From: a virus
Reading direction: 5' to 3' (one strand)
Virus record (IMG/VR): IMGVR_UViG_3300048588_000723
Coordinates: 1 to 51,397 of that record
Length of the DNA: 51,397 bases
Positions 12,529-21,070 of this stretch are shown here, one piece after another. Below the pieces are notes generated by a model, which did no database searches, was not told the origin of the DNA, and saw only the letters and a list, made by a program, of their open reading frames with translations. Every line of letters begins with the position of its first letter. The stretch's first letter is position 1. Both the position numbers and the translations under genes were made by a program.

Positions 12529-13596
12529 ATGGAAGAATGCTTAACAAATGTGATTAAACTATCACGTACAACTTGCGAATGCTTTGATGAAAATAAACCG
12601 GAAGAATTTGCTGATGGCAAGTTTGATATTTACTTGGATGAGTTAGAAGGAATGAATCTTAAAATGGTTTCAGGAGCTGAAGGATGTGAAGAAGGTGGAA
12701 TATGGGATATACTTGATAAAGCACGAGAAAACGCTACAAAGCAATTTAAAGCAGATTTATTGTCCTGCTTAAATACCAACTATATAAATCGCAGAGAAAG
12801 TTATTCCGGAGTGGTTGGCAAAACAACATTCACCGGGTCCTTATCATTGACAAAATCTACAATTGGTTGGAAGGTAAAATTTAATCCTATTGATGGTGGC
12901 TATATGACAATTAAGCGCATAGCAATTGGAATAAATACAACTCAATCAGTTACTGTTTCAGTTTTTGATAATAACGAATATGCAGATACTCCTCTTGGGG
13001 TATATACAATCAATGCTGTAGCAAATGTATTAACCTATGCAACTCTTGCAACTCCATTAGAGTTACCAATGTGGAGCACTTCAGGAAAACGATTAGAGTA
13101 CTATTTTGTTTATGACAGAGGTTCCGCTCAGCCAAAAGACATGAAAGTCGATTGTAATTGCGGTGGCATAAAACCAGCATGGACACAATGGATTGCTGTC
13201 AATGGAATTCAAGGAAACAATACTGACTATGCTACATTTACTTCAGACAATTATGCAAATGGATTAATACTAGATATAGCATTTAGTTGTAAAGCAATTA
13301 GTATCATTTGCAATGAGCACAAGCCATTGAGCGAAGATAATGGTTATGATTTGCAAATTGCCTATGCTATTCGTTGGAAAGCCGGAGAATTAGTTTGGGA
13401 GAAAATATTAAGCTCTCAAAACATCAATAGATACACGCTGATGGATAGAGAGGCTTTGTATGGCAAAAGAAATCATGCACGAAAATTATATGGTGAATTC
13501 ATTGCTTATCTATGTGAAAATGTACCGGCACAAAAGTATGGATGTTTAACATGCAGGCCTAATAATAATTTTCATAAATCAAATGCATTGGCATGA
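12529..13596 (+). CDS. Structural protein after capsid (connector/decoration, unassigned)
   Basis: 355 residues from ATG 12529. The upstream in-frame codon at 12502 lies in the terminator hairpin, so it is rejected. The N-terminal 90 residues are helical/Cys-containing (MEECLTNVIKLSRTTCECFD). The rest is beta-rich with repeated aromatic strands (IGWKVKFNPIDGGYMTIKRI, SVTVSVFDNNEYADTPLGVY). Its place between capsid and an HK97 gp10-like gene suggests a head-tail connector or a capsid decoration. Its last residues overlap the next ATG. Family not recognised; genes of this kind occur in other Bacteroidota siphophages. Confidence 0.6.
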   Translation: MEECLTNVIKLSRTTCECFDENKPEEFADGKFDIYLDELEGMNLKMVSGAEGCEEGGIWDILDKARENATKQFKADLLSCLNTNYINRRESYSGVVGKTTFTGSLSLTKSTIGWKVKFNPIDGGYMTIKRIAIGINTTQSVTVSVFDNNEYADTPLGVYTINAVANVLTYATLATPLELPMWSTSGKRLEYYFVYDRGSAQPKDMKVDCNCGGIKPAWTQWIAVNGIQGNNTDYATFTSDNYANGLILDIAFSCKAISIICNEHKPLSEDNGYDLQIAYAIRWKAGELVWEKILSSQNINRYTLMDREALYGKRNHARKLYGEFIAYLCENVPAQKYGCLTCRPNNNFHKSNALA

Positions 13597-14168
13597 AAGC
13601 AAACCAATTTGATGATAAGCTAAATAAATTCAGAGCCTTATTGGCTGCTGAAGTTCCTGCTATTAATGAAAGGATTGCGTTAAATGCATATGATATGGCC
13701 AGCACACGTGTTATAAATTCTGGTGTCGATGGAGATGGAAATCAATTAGGATCTTATTCAGAAAATGAATTGCCATTATTTTTTTACACAGGAAAAAGTT
13801 TAAATAAAGCTGGTGAAGCGGCAGTAGAAAAAGCAAAGAAAGCCGGGAAAGGGCTGTCCTATAAAGATTTCAGAGAAGCGAATAACAGACCTACAGACCA
13901 TGTGACACTTTCCTTTTCTGGTGACATGTGGAAAGACATAGGTGTTGTAAAGCAAATTGTTGATGCAAATAAAATTGTAACTGTTGTAGGAGCCAAGAAC
14001 ACGAAAACAAGAAAATCTGGAAAGAAAACATTGAGTACAGATGATATATTGGATGGAAATAAGGAGCGTTATGGAGATTTTTTGGAAGTAAATGCTGAGG
14101 AAGAAAAAAAATTACTAAACACATATGATGTTTATTTACAACAATTAATTAATAAGGTATTCGAATGA
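13593..14168 (+). CDS. Tail-completion/neck protein (HK97 gp10 or virion morphogenesis-like)
   Basis: 191 residues, basic, starting MKANQFDDKLNKFRALLAAE with an amphipathic helix (EVPAINERIALNAYDMASTR). The pattern of an early helix, a loop 'GDGNQLGSYSENELPLFFY', then 'LSFSGDMWKDIGV' resembles Mu gpG/HK97 gp10 proteins that cap the tail or join it to the neck. The ATG overlaps the preceding stop (ATGA), and the following membrane gene overlaps it. Confidence 0.6.
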   Translation: MKANQFDDKLNKFRALLAAEVPAINERIALNAYDMASTRVINSGVDGDGNQLGSYSENELPLFFYTGKSLNKAGEAAVEKAKKAGKGLSYKDFREANNRPTDHVTLSFSGDMWKDIGVVKQIVDANKIVTVVGAKNTKTRKSGKKTLSTDDILDGNKERYGDFLEVNAEEEKKLLNTYDVYLQQLINKVFE

Positions 14169-14515
14169 TAACAAGCGATTTTTTTATACTGTCATTTTTA
14201 ATAGCCATTCTCGCATTTGTTTATGTGTGCATACTTGCTATTCCAGGAGAAGTATTCGGCAAAATCAATAATTTTTTGTACTTGTATTTTAAGAACAATG
14301 AAAGAGAACAAGCTGGGATGTTTCCTCATCCTATATACAAATTGTTAATTGGTTGTGAAAAATGTATTGCCGGCCAAATAGCGCTATGGTCATTCCTTGT
14401 TAAAAATTGGACTGAATACACTTATAAGTTGATTTTTACACATGTCTTATTTGTTGGGCTTACAATTTTCATCACAGTAATTATTAAATCAATTTATAAA
14501 CGCTACATCGAATGA
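14165..14515 (+). CDS. Membrane protein with CxxC motif between neck and tail genes
   Basis: 116 residues with an N-terminal membrane helix (FFILSFLIAILAFVYVCILAI), a loop with GCEKCIAGQIALWSF (about 58-72) and C-terminal helix IFTHVLFVGLTIFITVIIKSI. The 'C.KC...Q..LW' signature resembles DUF1360-type membrane proteins that turn up in tail operons of Bacteroidota phages. It overlaps both neighbours by ATGA/ATGAG starts, so it is co-translated with tail genes. Its function is unknown; membrane location is predicted from hydrophobicity. Confidence 0.65.
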   Translation: MITSDFFILSFLIAILAFVYVCILAIPGEVFGKINNFLYLYFKNNEREQAGMFPHPIYKLLIGCEKCIAGQIALWSFLVKNWTEYTYKLIFTHVLFVGLTIFITVIIKSIYKRYIE

Positions 14516-15003
14516 GTGAAGTAAAAAGTATTGAAAAAAAACAACGTGAATTTATGGCTAATGGCCATAAGTACATTGTTATGGACAAGATTTCTATTGC
14601 TCGTTTTAAAGAGTATGAGAAGCTAGTGCCACGCTTAAGTTTTGGATTATCATTCAAAGAAATTTTTGATAAACTAAATAAATTGTACACCGCATTGAAT
14701 AAACAACAGTTTGCAAATGCAGCTGTATTGTGTCATAATATGATGAATGGAATCAATGCTGTTGATGATAATAAACGCGTTAACCCGGCATTAATGATGG
14801 CTGCTCTTGTTATTAATCGTGTAGATGAAGATCCAACGACATACAACGAGGAATTAATGTTTGATAAAATAGCAGACTGGCAAACGGAGGGCTATAATAT
14901 GATGGATTTTTTCGAATTGTCTCTGAATTCTATCCAGGGCTTCAGAGAAACATTGCTAAAATATACTCAGGCGCAGGCGGAAACAATGCTGGAGAAAAAA
15001 TAG
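14512..15003 (+). CDS. Tail assembly chaperone-like protein (gpG position)
   Basis: 163 residues, helical: KKQREFMANGHKYIVMDKIS, then IARFKEYEKLVPRLSFGLSFKEIFDKLNKLY and a C-terminal half with LMFDKIADWQTEGYNMMDFFELSL. It is two genes upstream of the tape measure, the slot of lambda gpG-like tail chaperones. The final codons GAG AAA AAA TAG carry six A residues, and the -1 frame is open straight into the next ORF, so a fusion product is possible. No motif independently proves the family. Confidence 0.6.
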   Translation: MSEVKSIEKKQREFMANGHKYIVMDKISIARFKEYEKLVPRLSFGLSFKEIFDKLNKLYTALNKQQFANAAVLCHNMMNGINAVDDNKRVNPALMMAALVINRVDEDPTTYNEELMFDKIADWQTEGYNMMDFFELSLNSIQGFRETLLKYTQAQAETMLEKK

Positions 15004-15023
15004 TCTTGCTGCAACAGCATGAC

Positions 15024-15227
15024 ATGGAAGTAGAAAAGAATTGGTCAGAACTATTTATGGTGATGACGGAAAGTGAATCTGGAAGAGTACAGGCAACAGA
15101 TGAGAAGGCACTCAGTGCAATGTGGGTAGAAGAGTTTTTTACAAAATTATTGGTGTTTAAAGAACGCCTAGACAAACGAGCCGCAGCGGCCGCAAAAGCA
15201 AATGGCAAAACTAACTCTAGATATTGA
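15024..15227 (+). CDS. Small tail chaperone, second part (gpT-like position)
   Basis: 67 residues from ATG 15024 (MEVEKNWSELFMVMTESESG), with acidic start and basic Ala-rich end (FKERLDKRAAAAAKANGKT). Its frame is -1 relative to the preceding gene and is open through the A6 run at 14995-15000, so it may also be made as the C-terminus of a frameshift product. The reading frame overlaps the tape measure start by 26 bp. Its order relative to the tape measure matches gpG-GT of lambdoid tails. Confidence 0.55.
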   Translation: MEVEKNWSELFMVMTESESGRVQATDEKALSAMWVEEFFTKLLVFKERLDKRAAAAAKANGKTNSRY

Positions 15228-18200
15228 ATCGAATGCGCTCAGTGTATTTGATAAAGCATTAGAAAGCATGTCAGAGCTTAGCTCTGGTGTTTCTGATTTT
15301 GAAAAACAGGGAAAAAAATCATTTGATAATGTTACAAAAGAAGCTGAAGGATTAAATAATGAGATTGTAAAAGGAGCAGAATCTACATCTGATTTTGTTG
15401 ATGAAACAATTAAGCTGAGTAAGTCCTCTAATGTAATAAAAGATTTAAAAAAACAAATTAAAGAGTACGAATCTCAGGCATTTAAAGCAGCATTAGCAGG
15501 AGATAAGGCATTAGGGGAAGAGTTTCAACGTAAAGCAGGTGCTGCTAAAAACCAGTTATCCAGTTTTAATACTGAGGTTAAAGCATTAACAGGAAATTTT
15601 GGACAAAACTTAGCAAAAGCAGCTAGTGAAGCCACTACTGTCATAGCTACAGGATTTGAGGGGATTTTATCAACTCAAATTTTATTAGGCGATAAATCTA
15701 AAGAGTTTGAAGAAACATTATTAAAGTTGCAAGCAATAAATGGTATTGCAAATGTTGCTAGAGAATTTGCAGGTATCTCAGACAAGCTTACTGAAATAAA
15801 GCTAGGTTTCGCACCAGTAACACAATTATTTACAAATGGAGCTTCGTCAATAGTTGATAGTTACAGTAACGTAAATGAATCATTAAAAGGATTCTTTTCC
15901 AATTTTACAGGAAATGCTAAAGCAGCCATTACAGGTGCAGCAGGTTATTTAAAAGATTTCGGTAAGCAATCTGTACAAGTTGCAAAAAATTTAGGAACAG
16001 GATTTGTTTCCTTCTTCTCTAATTTCGGCACCAACATGAAAGCGTTTGCAACATCTGCAAAGGCTGGAATTAATACAATAGGAACTGCTATACGAGCAAA
16101 TCCACTGGGAATTATACTAACCATTGTAGGTTTAATTATAGGGGCAATGGTTTTACTAAGAGATAAAGTAAAACCAATAATGGTCCTTTTCCAATTTTTG
16201 GGAGACATTATAGGTGCTATTGCTGACCACATAGAATCATTATTACAAGCAATTGGATTAACTGCATCGGAATCTGAAAAGGCTAATCAAAAAATAATTG
16301 ATAGTCATGCTGAGGTAAGAGAAGCAATTGAAAATAGATATGACAATGAAATCAAATTATTAAATGCTGCCGGGAAAGAAACTGCTGAAAAGGAAAAGGA
16401 AAAACTAAAAGCTGTTCGAGAATCAATAAAACAACAGCTTACAGCAATGGAAATTAAAAAAGCCAGAGGAGAAGAATTGTCTGATGAAGAAACAGAGGCG
16501 TATAAAAAAAGTATGATTGAACAAAAAAATATTTTGTTTGATTTGGCAGCAATCGATTTACGTGTTAAAAAAGAGCGTGCAGATGCAGCTAAAGCAGCTG
16601 CGAAAGAAGCTGAAGCAGCAGCTAAAGAGGCTGCACAAAAACAATTGCAATTACAAAAGGATTTACAACAAGGCTTAGCAGACCTTGCTAAACGTGCTCA
16701 ACAAGCAGAATTAGAAGGCTTGTATGGCAAAGAGCGATTAGACAGACAGAAAGAAATTAATGATAAGGATTTACAAGCATTGCGCGACTTACTTCAAAAG
16801 AAAGGCGAATTGCTTAATAAAAATTTTAAATTCTCAGCAGAGCAGGAGGAGCAATTTGCTATTCTTAAAACTCGAATCAATGAAGACTATTATGATGCTA
16901 TTTTAAAACTCGAAGTTGAAAACTCAAATAAAATAGCGGAGTCTAGAAAAAAAGAGATTGATTCTGAAGTAGAATTTTTAGAGTTAAAAGCCAAACTTGC
17001 TGAAGAAAGAATTAAAGGCACAACTGCACCAAAAGGTATCTCCAAAGATGCTGAAGTAACATTTGAATTACTTAAACAAAAGCAAATTCTTGAAATACGC
17101 AAACAAGCAGCTATTGATTTGTTGCAAATCAAACAAGATGCTATTGATGCTGAAACGAACAAATCTACAACCGCTTTAGAAAATGAATTAAAGCTATTGG
17201 AAGGAAGAAACGATGCCATATCAATAGCAAGAGCATCCGCAATCGAAAAAGAAATTGAGGCAATTGAAAAAAGTGCTGTAGTTCAAAAAGAAATATTGGT
17301 TGCTCAAACTCAATCTACTGTTTCAGAAATTAATAAGGAATTGGATAAAATAGGTGAAAACCTAAAACCTAAAAAAATTGATTTAGAGAAGTTGTTAGGT
17401 GGTGATGCTTCTGAGATTTCCTTTGCACTTAAAGCCAAAGTAAATATTGAGGTTTCCCAAGAAGATGTACAATCTGCTAAAGATGCACTTTCAACCCTTG
17501 CTGATAGTTTAAAATCTATCATGAATGATTATTTCGAAGCGGCACAAGCGCAACTTGACCAGGAGTTAGAAATGAATGCTCAAAGAATTGAGTCTCATGA
17601 AGAAATGATTAGTAGTTTAAAGGATCAGCTAGCAAATGAAAAAGAATTACGCGATCAGGGATTAGCAAATGATGTTGAACGTATTCAAGCTCAAATAAAA
17701 GAAGTAGAAGCTGCAAGGCAAAGAGATTTAGACAATGAAAGACGCTTGAAAAAAGAGAAGTTGAAGTTGGCAAAAGAACAATTAGTGATTGACACAATTA
17801 CTCAAGCATCACAAATGGTTTTAGCCATTGCTCAGTTATATGCATCCTTATCGTCTTTCACAATTGGACCTATTCCGGTAGGTGTTATTATTGCAACAGC
17901 CACAAGTGCTGCAATGGTAGGAGCTTTTATTGCAGGTAAAAAGAAAGCATTTGAAGCAGTTAATTCAGGAAATCAAGGATTGAGAAAAGGTGGTTATACA
18001 GGTGATGGTAATTGGGATGAACCTTCCGGCCACTTCACTCATAAGGGAGAGTTTGTTAATACGGCTGAAGACACTTTGAAATATAAGCCATTATTTGAAG
18101 GTATTCATAAGAAGGATAAATCTTTAATGGAGATTGGATTGCGTGATTTATTAAAAGATACAGGAGTAGTTTTAGATTCCGAAATACCAAAAGGTCTTTC

Positions 18201-18405
18201 AGATAAAAAAGAGTCAACACGTGCAGCTGAAATAAAAATGCAGTTTGCAAACGATAATTCGGGTGTTGAAAGCAGAATTGATAATGTGGAATCACACATA
18301 AAAAAATTAGTGAAACAAGGAGAGTTTTCTACAACAGTAAAACCGGATGGTACTGTAATTGAAAAAAGAGGAAGCATTACACGAGTAATCAAGCCAAGAA
18401 AATAG
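15202..18405 (+). CDS. Tape measure protein
   Basis: 1067 residues, the longest gene. It has an N-terminal coiled-coil region with Ser/Lys repeats, a hydrophobic segment (ANPLGIILTIVGLIIGAMVLL, about 300-320), very long charged coiled coil from about 370 to 890 (AAKAAAKEAEAAAKEAAQK and similar), a second hydrophobic segment (SSFTIGPIPVGVIIATATSAAMVGAFIAG, about 893-921) and a short tail. Tape measure length sets tail length; at about 1.5 angstrom per residue this suggests a tail near 160 nm (family rule of thumb). It overlaps the upstream chaperone and ends on TAGTG with the next gene. Confidence 0.93.
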   Translation: MAKLTLDIESNALSVFDKALESMSELSSGVSDFEKQGKKSFDNVTKEAEGLNNEIVKGAESTSDFVDETIKLSKSSNVIKDLKKQIKEYESQAFKAALAGDKALGEEFQRKAGAAKNQLSSFNTEVKALTGNFGQNLAKAASEATTVIATGFEGILSTQILLGDKSKEFEETLLKLQAINGIANVAREFAGISDKLTEIKLGFAPVTQLFTNGASSIVDSYSNVNESLKGFFSNFTGNAKAAITGAAGYLKDFGKQSVQVAKNLGTGFVSFFSNFGTNMKAFATSAKAGINTIGTAIRANPLGIILTIVGLIIGAMVLLRDKVKPIMVLFQFLGDIIGAIADHIESLLQAIGLTASESEKANQKIIDSHAEVREAIENRYDNEIKLLNAAGKETAEKEKEKLKAVRESIKQQLTAMEIKKARGEELSDEETEAYKKSMIEQKNILFDLAAIDLRVKKERADAAKAAAKEAEAAAKEAAQKQLQLQKDLQQGLADLAKRAQQAELEGLYGKERLDRQKEINDKDLQALRDLLQKKGELLNKNFKFSAEQEEQFAILKTRINEDYYDAILKLEVENSNKIAESRKKEIDSEVEFLELKAKLAEERIKGTTAPKGISKDAEVTFELLKQKQILEIRKQAAIDLLQIKQDAIDAETNKSTTALENELKLLEGRNDAISIARASAIEKEIEAIEKSAVVQKEILVAQTQSTVSEINKELDKIGENLKPKKIDLEKLLGGDASEISFALKAKVNIEVSQEDVQSAKDALSTLADSLKSIMNDYFEAAQAQLDQELEMNAQRIESHEEMISSLKDQLANEKELRDQGLANDVERIQAQIKEVEAARQRDLDNERRLKKEKLKLAKEQLVIDTITQASQMVLAIAQLYASLSSFTIGPIPVGVIIATATSAAMVGAFIAGKKKAFEAVNSGNQGLRKGGYTGDGNWDEPSGHFTHKGEFVNTAEDTLKYKPLFEGIHKKDKSLMEIGLRDLLKDTGVVLDSEIPKGLSDKKESTRAAEIKMQFANDNSGVESRIDNVESHIKKLVKQGEFSTTVKPDGTVIEKRGSITRVIKPRK

Positions 18406-21068
18406 TGAACGATAAAAAAAAATATCAAATTACTGTTGGCGCAACCACACGACAAGTATATCCAATAAACGACAAGGATGTGGTGTATACCTTTGCGCGT
18501 GAAGATGACCATATTTTCTATGGCAAAAAATTAAAAAACAAACTCGTATTTCACAACAACGCAAAAGCAACTATTGATGATTATTCTTTTTTCTACGGTT
18601 ATGAAAGCAACCCTGCCCTGCGTTGTGAAACTTTTTATTTAGAAATATTCAAATTATGTGAAGGAGAATATGTTACTGAATTCAAAGGCAAGTTCTCGTT
18701 AAATGATGGTGATTGGGATTTAGATAAATGTACGTTTGCTGTTAAGCCAGAGCCCAATGATATATACGCCTGCATCAAAGCAAATAAGAAAAACGAAGTG
18801 AACATCCTAGATGTTTTATCAGTTGTTACCACATCTGCTCAATTAGCATACAACTATGAATTTTATTACTGTATCGGAGCAGGTGCGCCTTATGCTGGAG
18901 CGTGTGCGCCTCCGGGTCCGAATGCATCAGAATGGGCGCTTCTTCATCGCTTTCAAAACTATACCTATTATGATGAAGATTGTGTGTTGCAAACAATCAA
19001 TGTAACTATTTATTATCGTGAGTTTGTTGTTACCACTTGTGTTGCAGGAGCTCCCAATTATCCATCAACAGGATCAGGTTGGGCGTTAGAAGATGATAAT
19101 TGTACTTTAAACGGAACAGCTAAATATGTTCGCACACCAACGATTACCTATTCACTTATCTCAAGCAATGAAAACCCCAATGTCGTGTCAAGCAACTGCG
19201 ATGACACTCCGCCACAAAAGACGTGTTTAGAAGTTACAAAAACGGCAACTCCAAACACTGTTACTATTGTAGGTTTTAGTGCTGTTGATATTGCAACACA
19301 AACTACAGGAAAGTATCTTGTTGAAGAAATACCTGGTGCAACTTATACTTGGAGCATTACCGGTTCAGGAAATACTATTGATGCAGGAAACGGTACAAAT
19401 GTGATTGATGTTACTTTTAATAACAGTGGTACTGTATCAGTTGCTATTCTAACTGTTTGTGGAAATACAATTAATGCTTCCCTTCCTTTCGTTGTAACCG
19501 TTGGTGGTACAAACAATGTTGTAAATGGAATAGAACTATCTGGCAGAACCCGTGTTTGTCCTGGAAGCAAAGCTCGTTTTAAATTCAATTACAATCCTGG
19601 AACATCCATGATTGCAACTGTATTGACAGGCACTCCTACTATTGTTGGAAATACAACTATAAGCTCAAGCCCGGATTATGAATTTGAGTTGGAGTTTGGA
19701 AATGATGAGGGAGCTATTCAATTGTCATTTGCACCAAGTGCATCGACATCTGTTGACAATGCTCCTGGAATAACTGTTGTTGTTTCTAGAGCAGCTGCTA
19801 CTCCTACCATAAAAGGATATACGGATGTATGTAATTCCGGGGAGTATTATTATGAGGTACCGGCAATGGATACTGTTACTAACTATGCATGGACAGTGTC
19901 CGGAGGAACAATTACGGCAACAGCAAACCCCAACAGAATTAAAGTAACATGGGATGGAAACAATGGGCCGGAAATAATTACATTAAAAGAAACGATTGGA
20001 TGCGCCTGCTCTCTGATTTTAATAACAGATTATTTGTCCGGTTTGCCTTCATGCCCTCGATTTTGGTTGTGCCCTAAAACAGATACCAATGTAATCTTTG
20101 ATAGAAACAGACCATTTCAGGATGTTTGCGAATATGTTGTAGATGCGCTAGGATGCGGTGTTGACAATGTAGTGTCTGATTTTTTTGATTGGAACGCTAT
20201 TGGAGATGCTCCCGGATATACAGCCGGCATCAACTATGTAACAACAGCTGCAAATAAATTAACTCGTATGACAATCGCTCAGAAGAGCGACATTATCAAT
20301 CCTACATCATCTGGAGCAGCTACAAAAGGCATGATTACTTTTGAAAAACTTGAAAAGATTTGGAGAGAGCTATTTAATGCATATTGGTTTATTGATGCAA
20401 ATGATAATTTACGAATCGAACACATCAGCTATTTTCAAAAAACGGTAGGTTACGATACAACTATTTCTCCGAATGCAATATACAATATTGCAAAAAGAAA
20501 ATACTCTTATGATAAATCAAAAATGCCAAAAGTGGAACGCTTCAAGTTTAGCGAGGCATTACAAACGGATATGGTAGGAGCTGACATTTGGTATGATTCT
20601 ATTTGTGTAGACCAAGACAGTGATAGTAATGTAAAAGAGAGAGGAACAGCAGATTTCCTTACGTGTGATTTGTATAACATTTTCCAAAATCCGGGCGACA
20701 TAAATAAGCAAGGATTTGTTTTGATGGCCAATACATTTGATGGTGTAAATTATCAGGTGGATAGTGAACAGGGTAAAATTTCAAACCTCATCATTCAAAA
20801 TGGACACTTGTCATGGGCTAACCTTCATCACAATTATCATAAATACAATCGAGTGTTGCTGCAAGGTTATATGAATTTGGTAGTTACCAATTTTATAACA
20901 GCCATTAAAGCAAAAAAACAATCTGAGATAGTTATTCAACTATGTTGTGATGAAGAATTTGAGCCAAGCAATTATTTAGTAAAAACAGATTTAGGTGATG
21001 GCATAGTAGATGAAGCAGATTATAGTACACGCTCCAATAGAGTGAGCGCAACCATTTTACACACATAA
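18405..21068 (+). CDS. Baseplate/distal tail protein with PKD-like domains
   Basis: 887 residues starting at GTG 18405 (TAGTG coupling to the tape measure). The N-terminal 120 residues are tail-protein-like (YQITVGATTRQVYPINDKD, FYLEIFKLCEGEYVTEFKGK). Then come Cys-rich strands and at least two PKD/Ig-like modules: about 280-365 (ATYTWSITGSGNTIDAG, VIDVTFNNSGTVSVA) and about 465-545 (NYAWTVSGGTITATANPN). The C-terminal 350 residues look like a baseplate hub (RIEHISYFQKTVGYDTTISP). PKD modules typically bind polysaccharide or pack between domains. It probably forms the tail tip in contact with the cell. Confidence 0.7.
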   Translation: MNDKKKYQITVGATTRQVYPINDKDVVYTFAREDDHIFYGKKLKNKLVFHNNAKATIDDYSFFYGYESNPALRCETFYLEIFKLCEGEYVTEFKGKFSLNDGDWDLDKCTFAVKPEPNDIYACIKANKKNEVNILDVLSVVTTSAQLAYNYEFYYCIGAGAPYAGACAPPGPNASEWALLHRFQNYTYYDEDCVLQTINVTIYYREFVVTTCVAGAPNYPSTGSGWALEDDNCTLNGTAKYVRTPTITYSLISSNENPNVVSSNCDDTPPQKTCLEVTKTATPNTVTIVGFSAVDIATQTTGKYLVEEIPGATYTWSITGSGNTIDAGNGTNVIDVTFNNSGTVSVAILTVCGNTINASLPFVVTVGGTNNVVNGIELSGRTRVCPGSKARFKFNYNPGTSMIATVLTGTPTIVGNTTISSSPDYEFELEFGNDEGAIQLSFAPSASTSVDNAPGITVVVSRAAATPTIKGYTDVCNSGEYYYEVPAMDTVTNYAWTVSGGTITATANPNRIKVTWDGNNGPEIITLKETIGCACSLILITDYLSGLPSCPRFWLCPKTDTNVIFDRNRPFQDVCEYVVDALGCGVDNVVSDFFDWNAIGDAPGYTAGINYVTTAANKLTRMTIAQKSDIINPTSSGAATKGMITFEKLEKIWRELFNAYWFIDANDNLRIEHISYFQKTVGYDTTISPNAIYNIAKRKYSYDKSKMPKVERFKFSEALQTDMVGADIWYDSICVDQDSDSNVKERGTADFLTCDLYNIFQNPGDINKQGFVLMANTFDGVNYQVDSEQGKISNLIIQNGHLSWANLHHNYHKYNRVLLQGYMNLVVTNFITAIKAKKQSEIVIQLCCDEEFEPSNYLVKTDLGDGIVDEADYSTRSNRVSATILHT

Positions 21069-21070
21069 CC

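Noticed and set aside
15945-16232. Minus-strand ORFs within the tape measure
   Set aside because: Antisense shadows over a gene with strong coiled-coil character; no starts coupled to neighbours.
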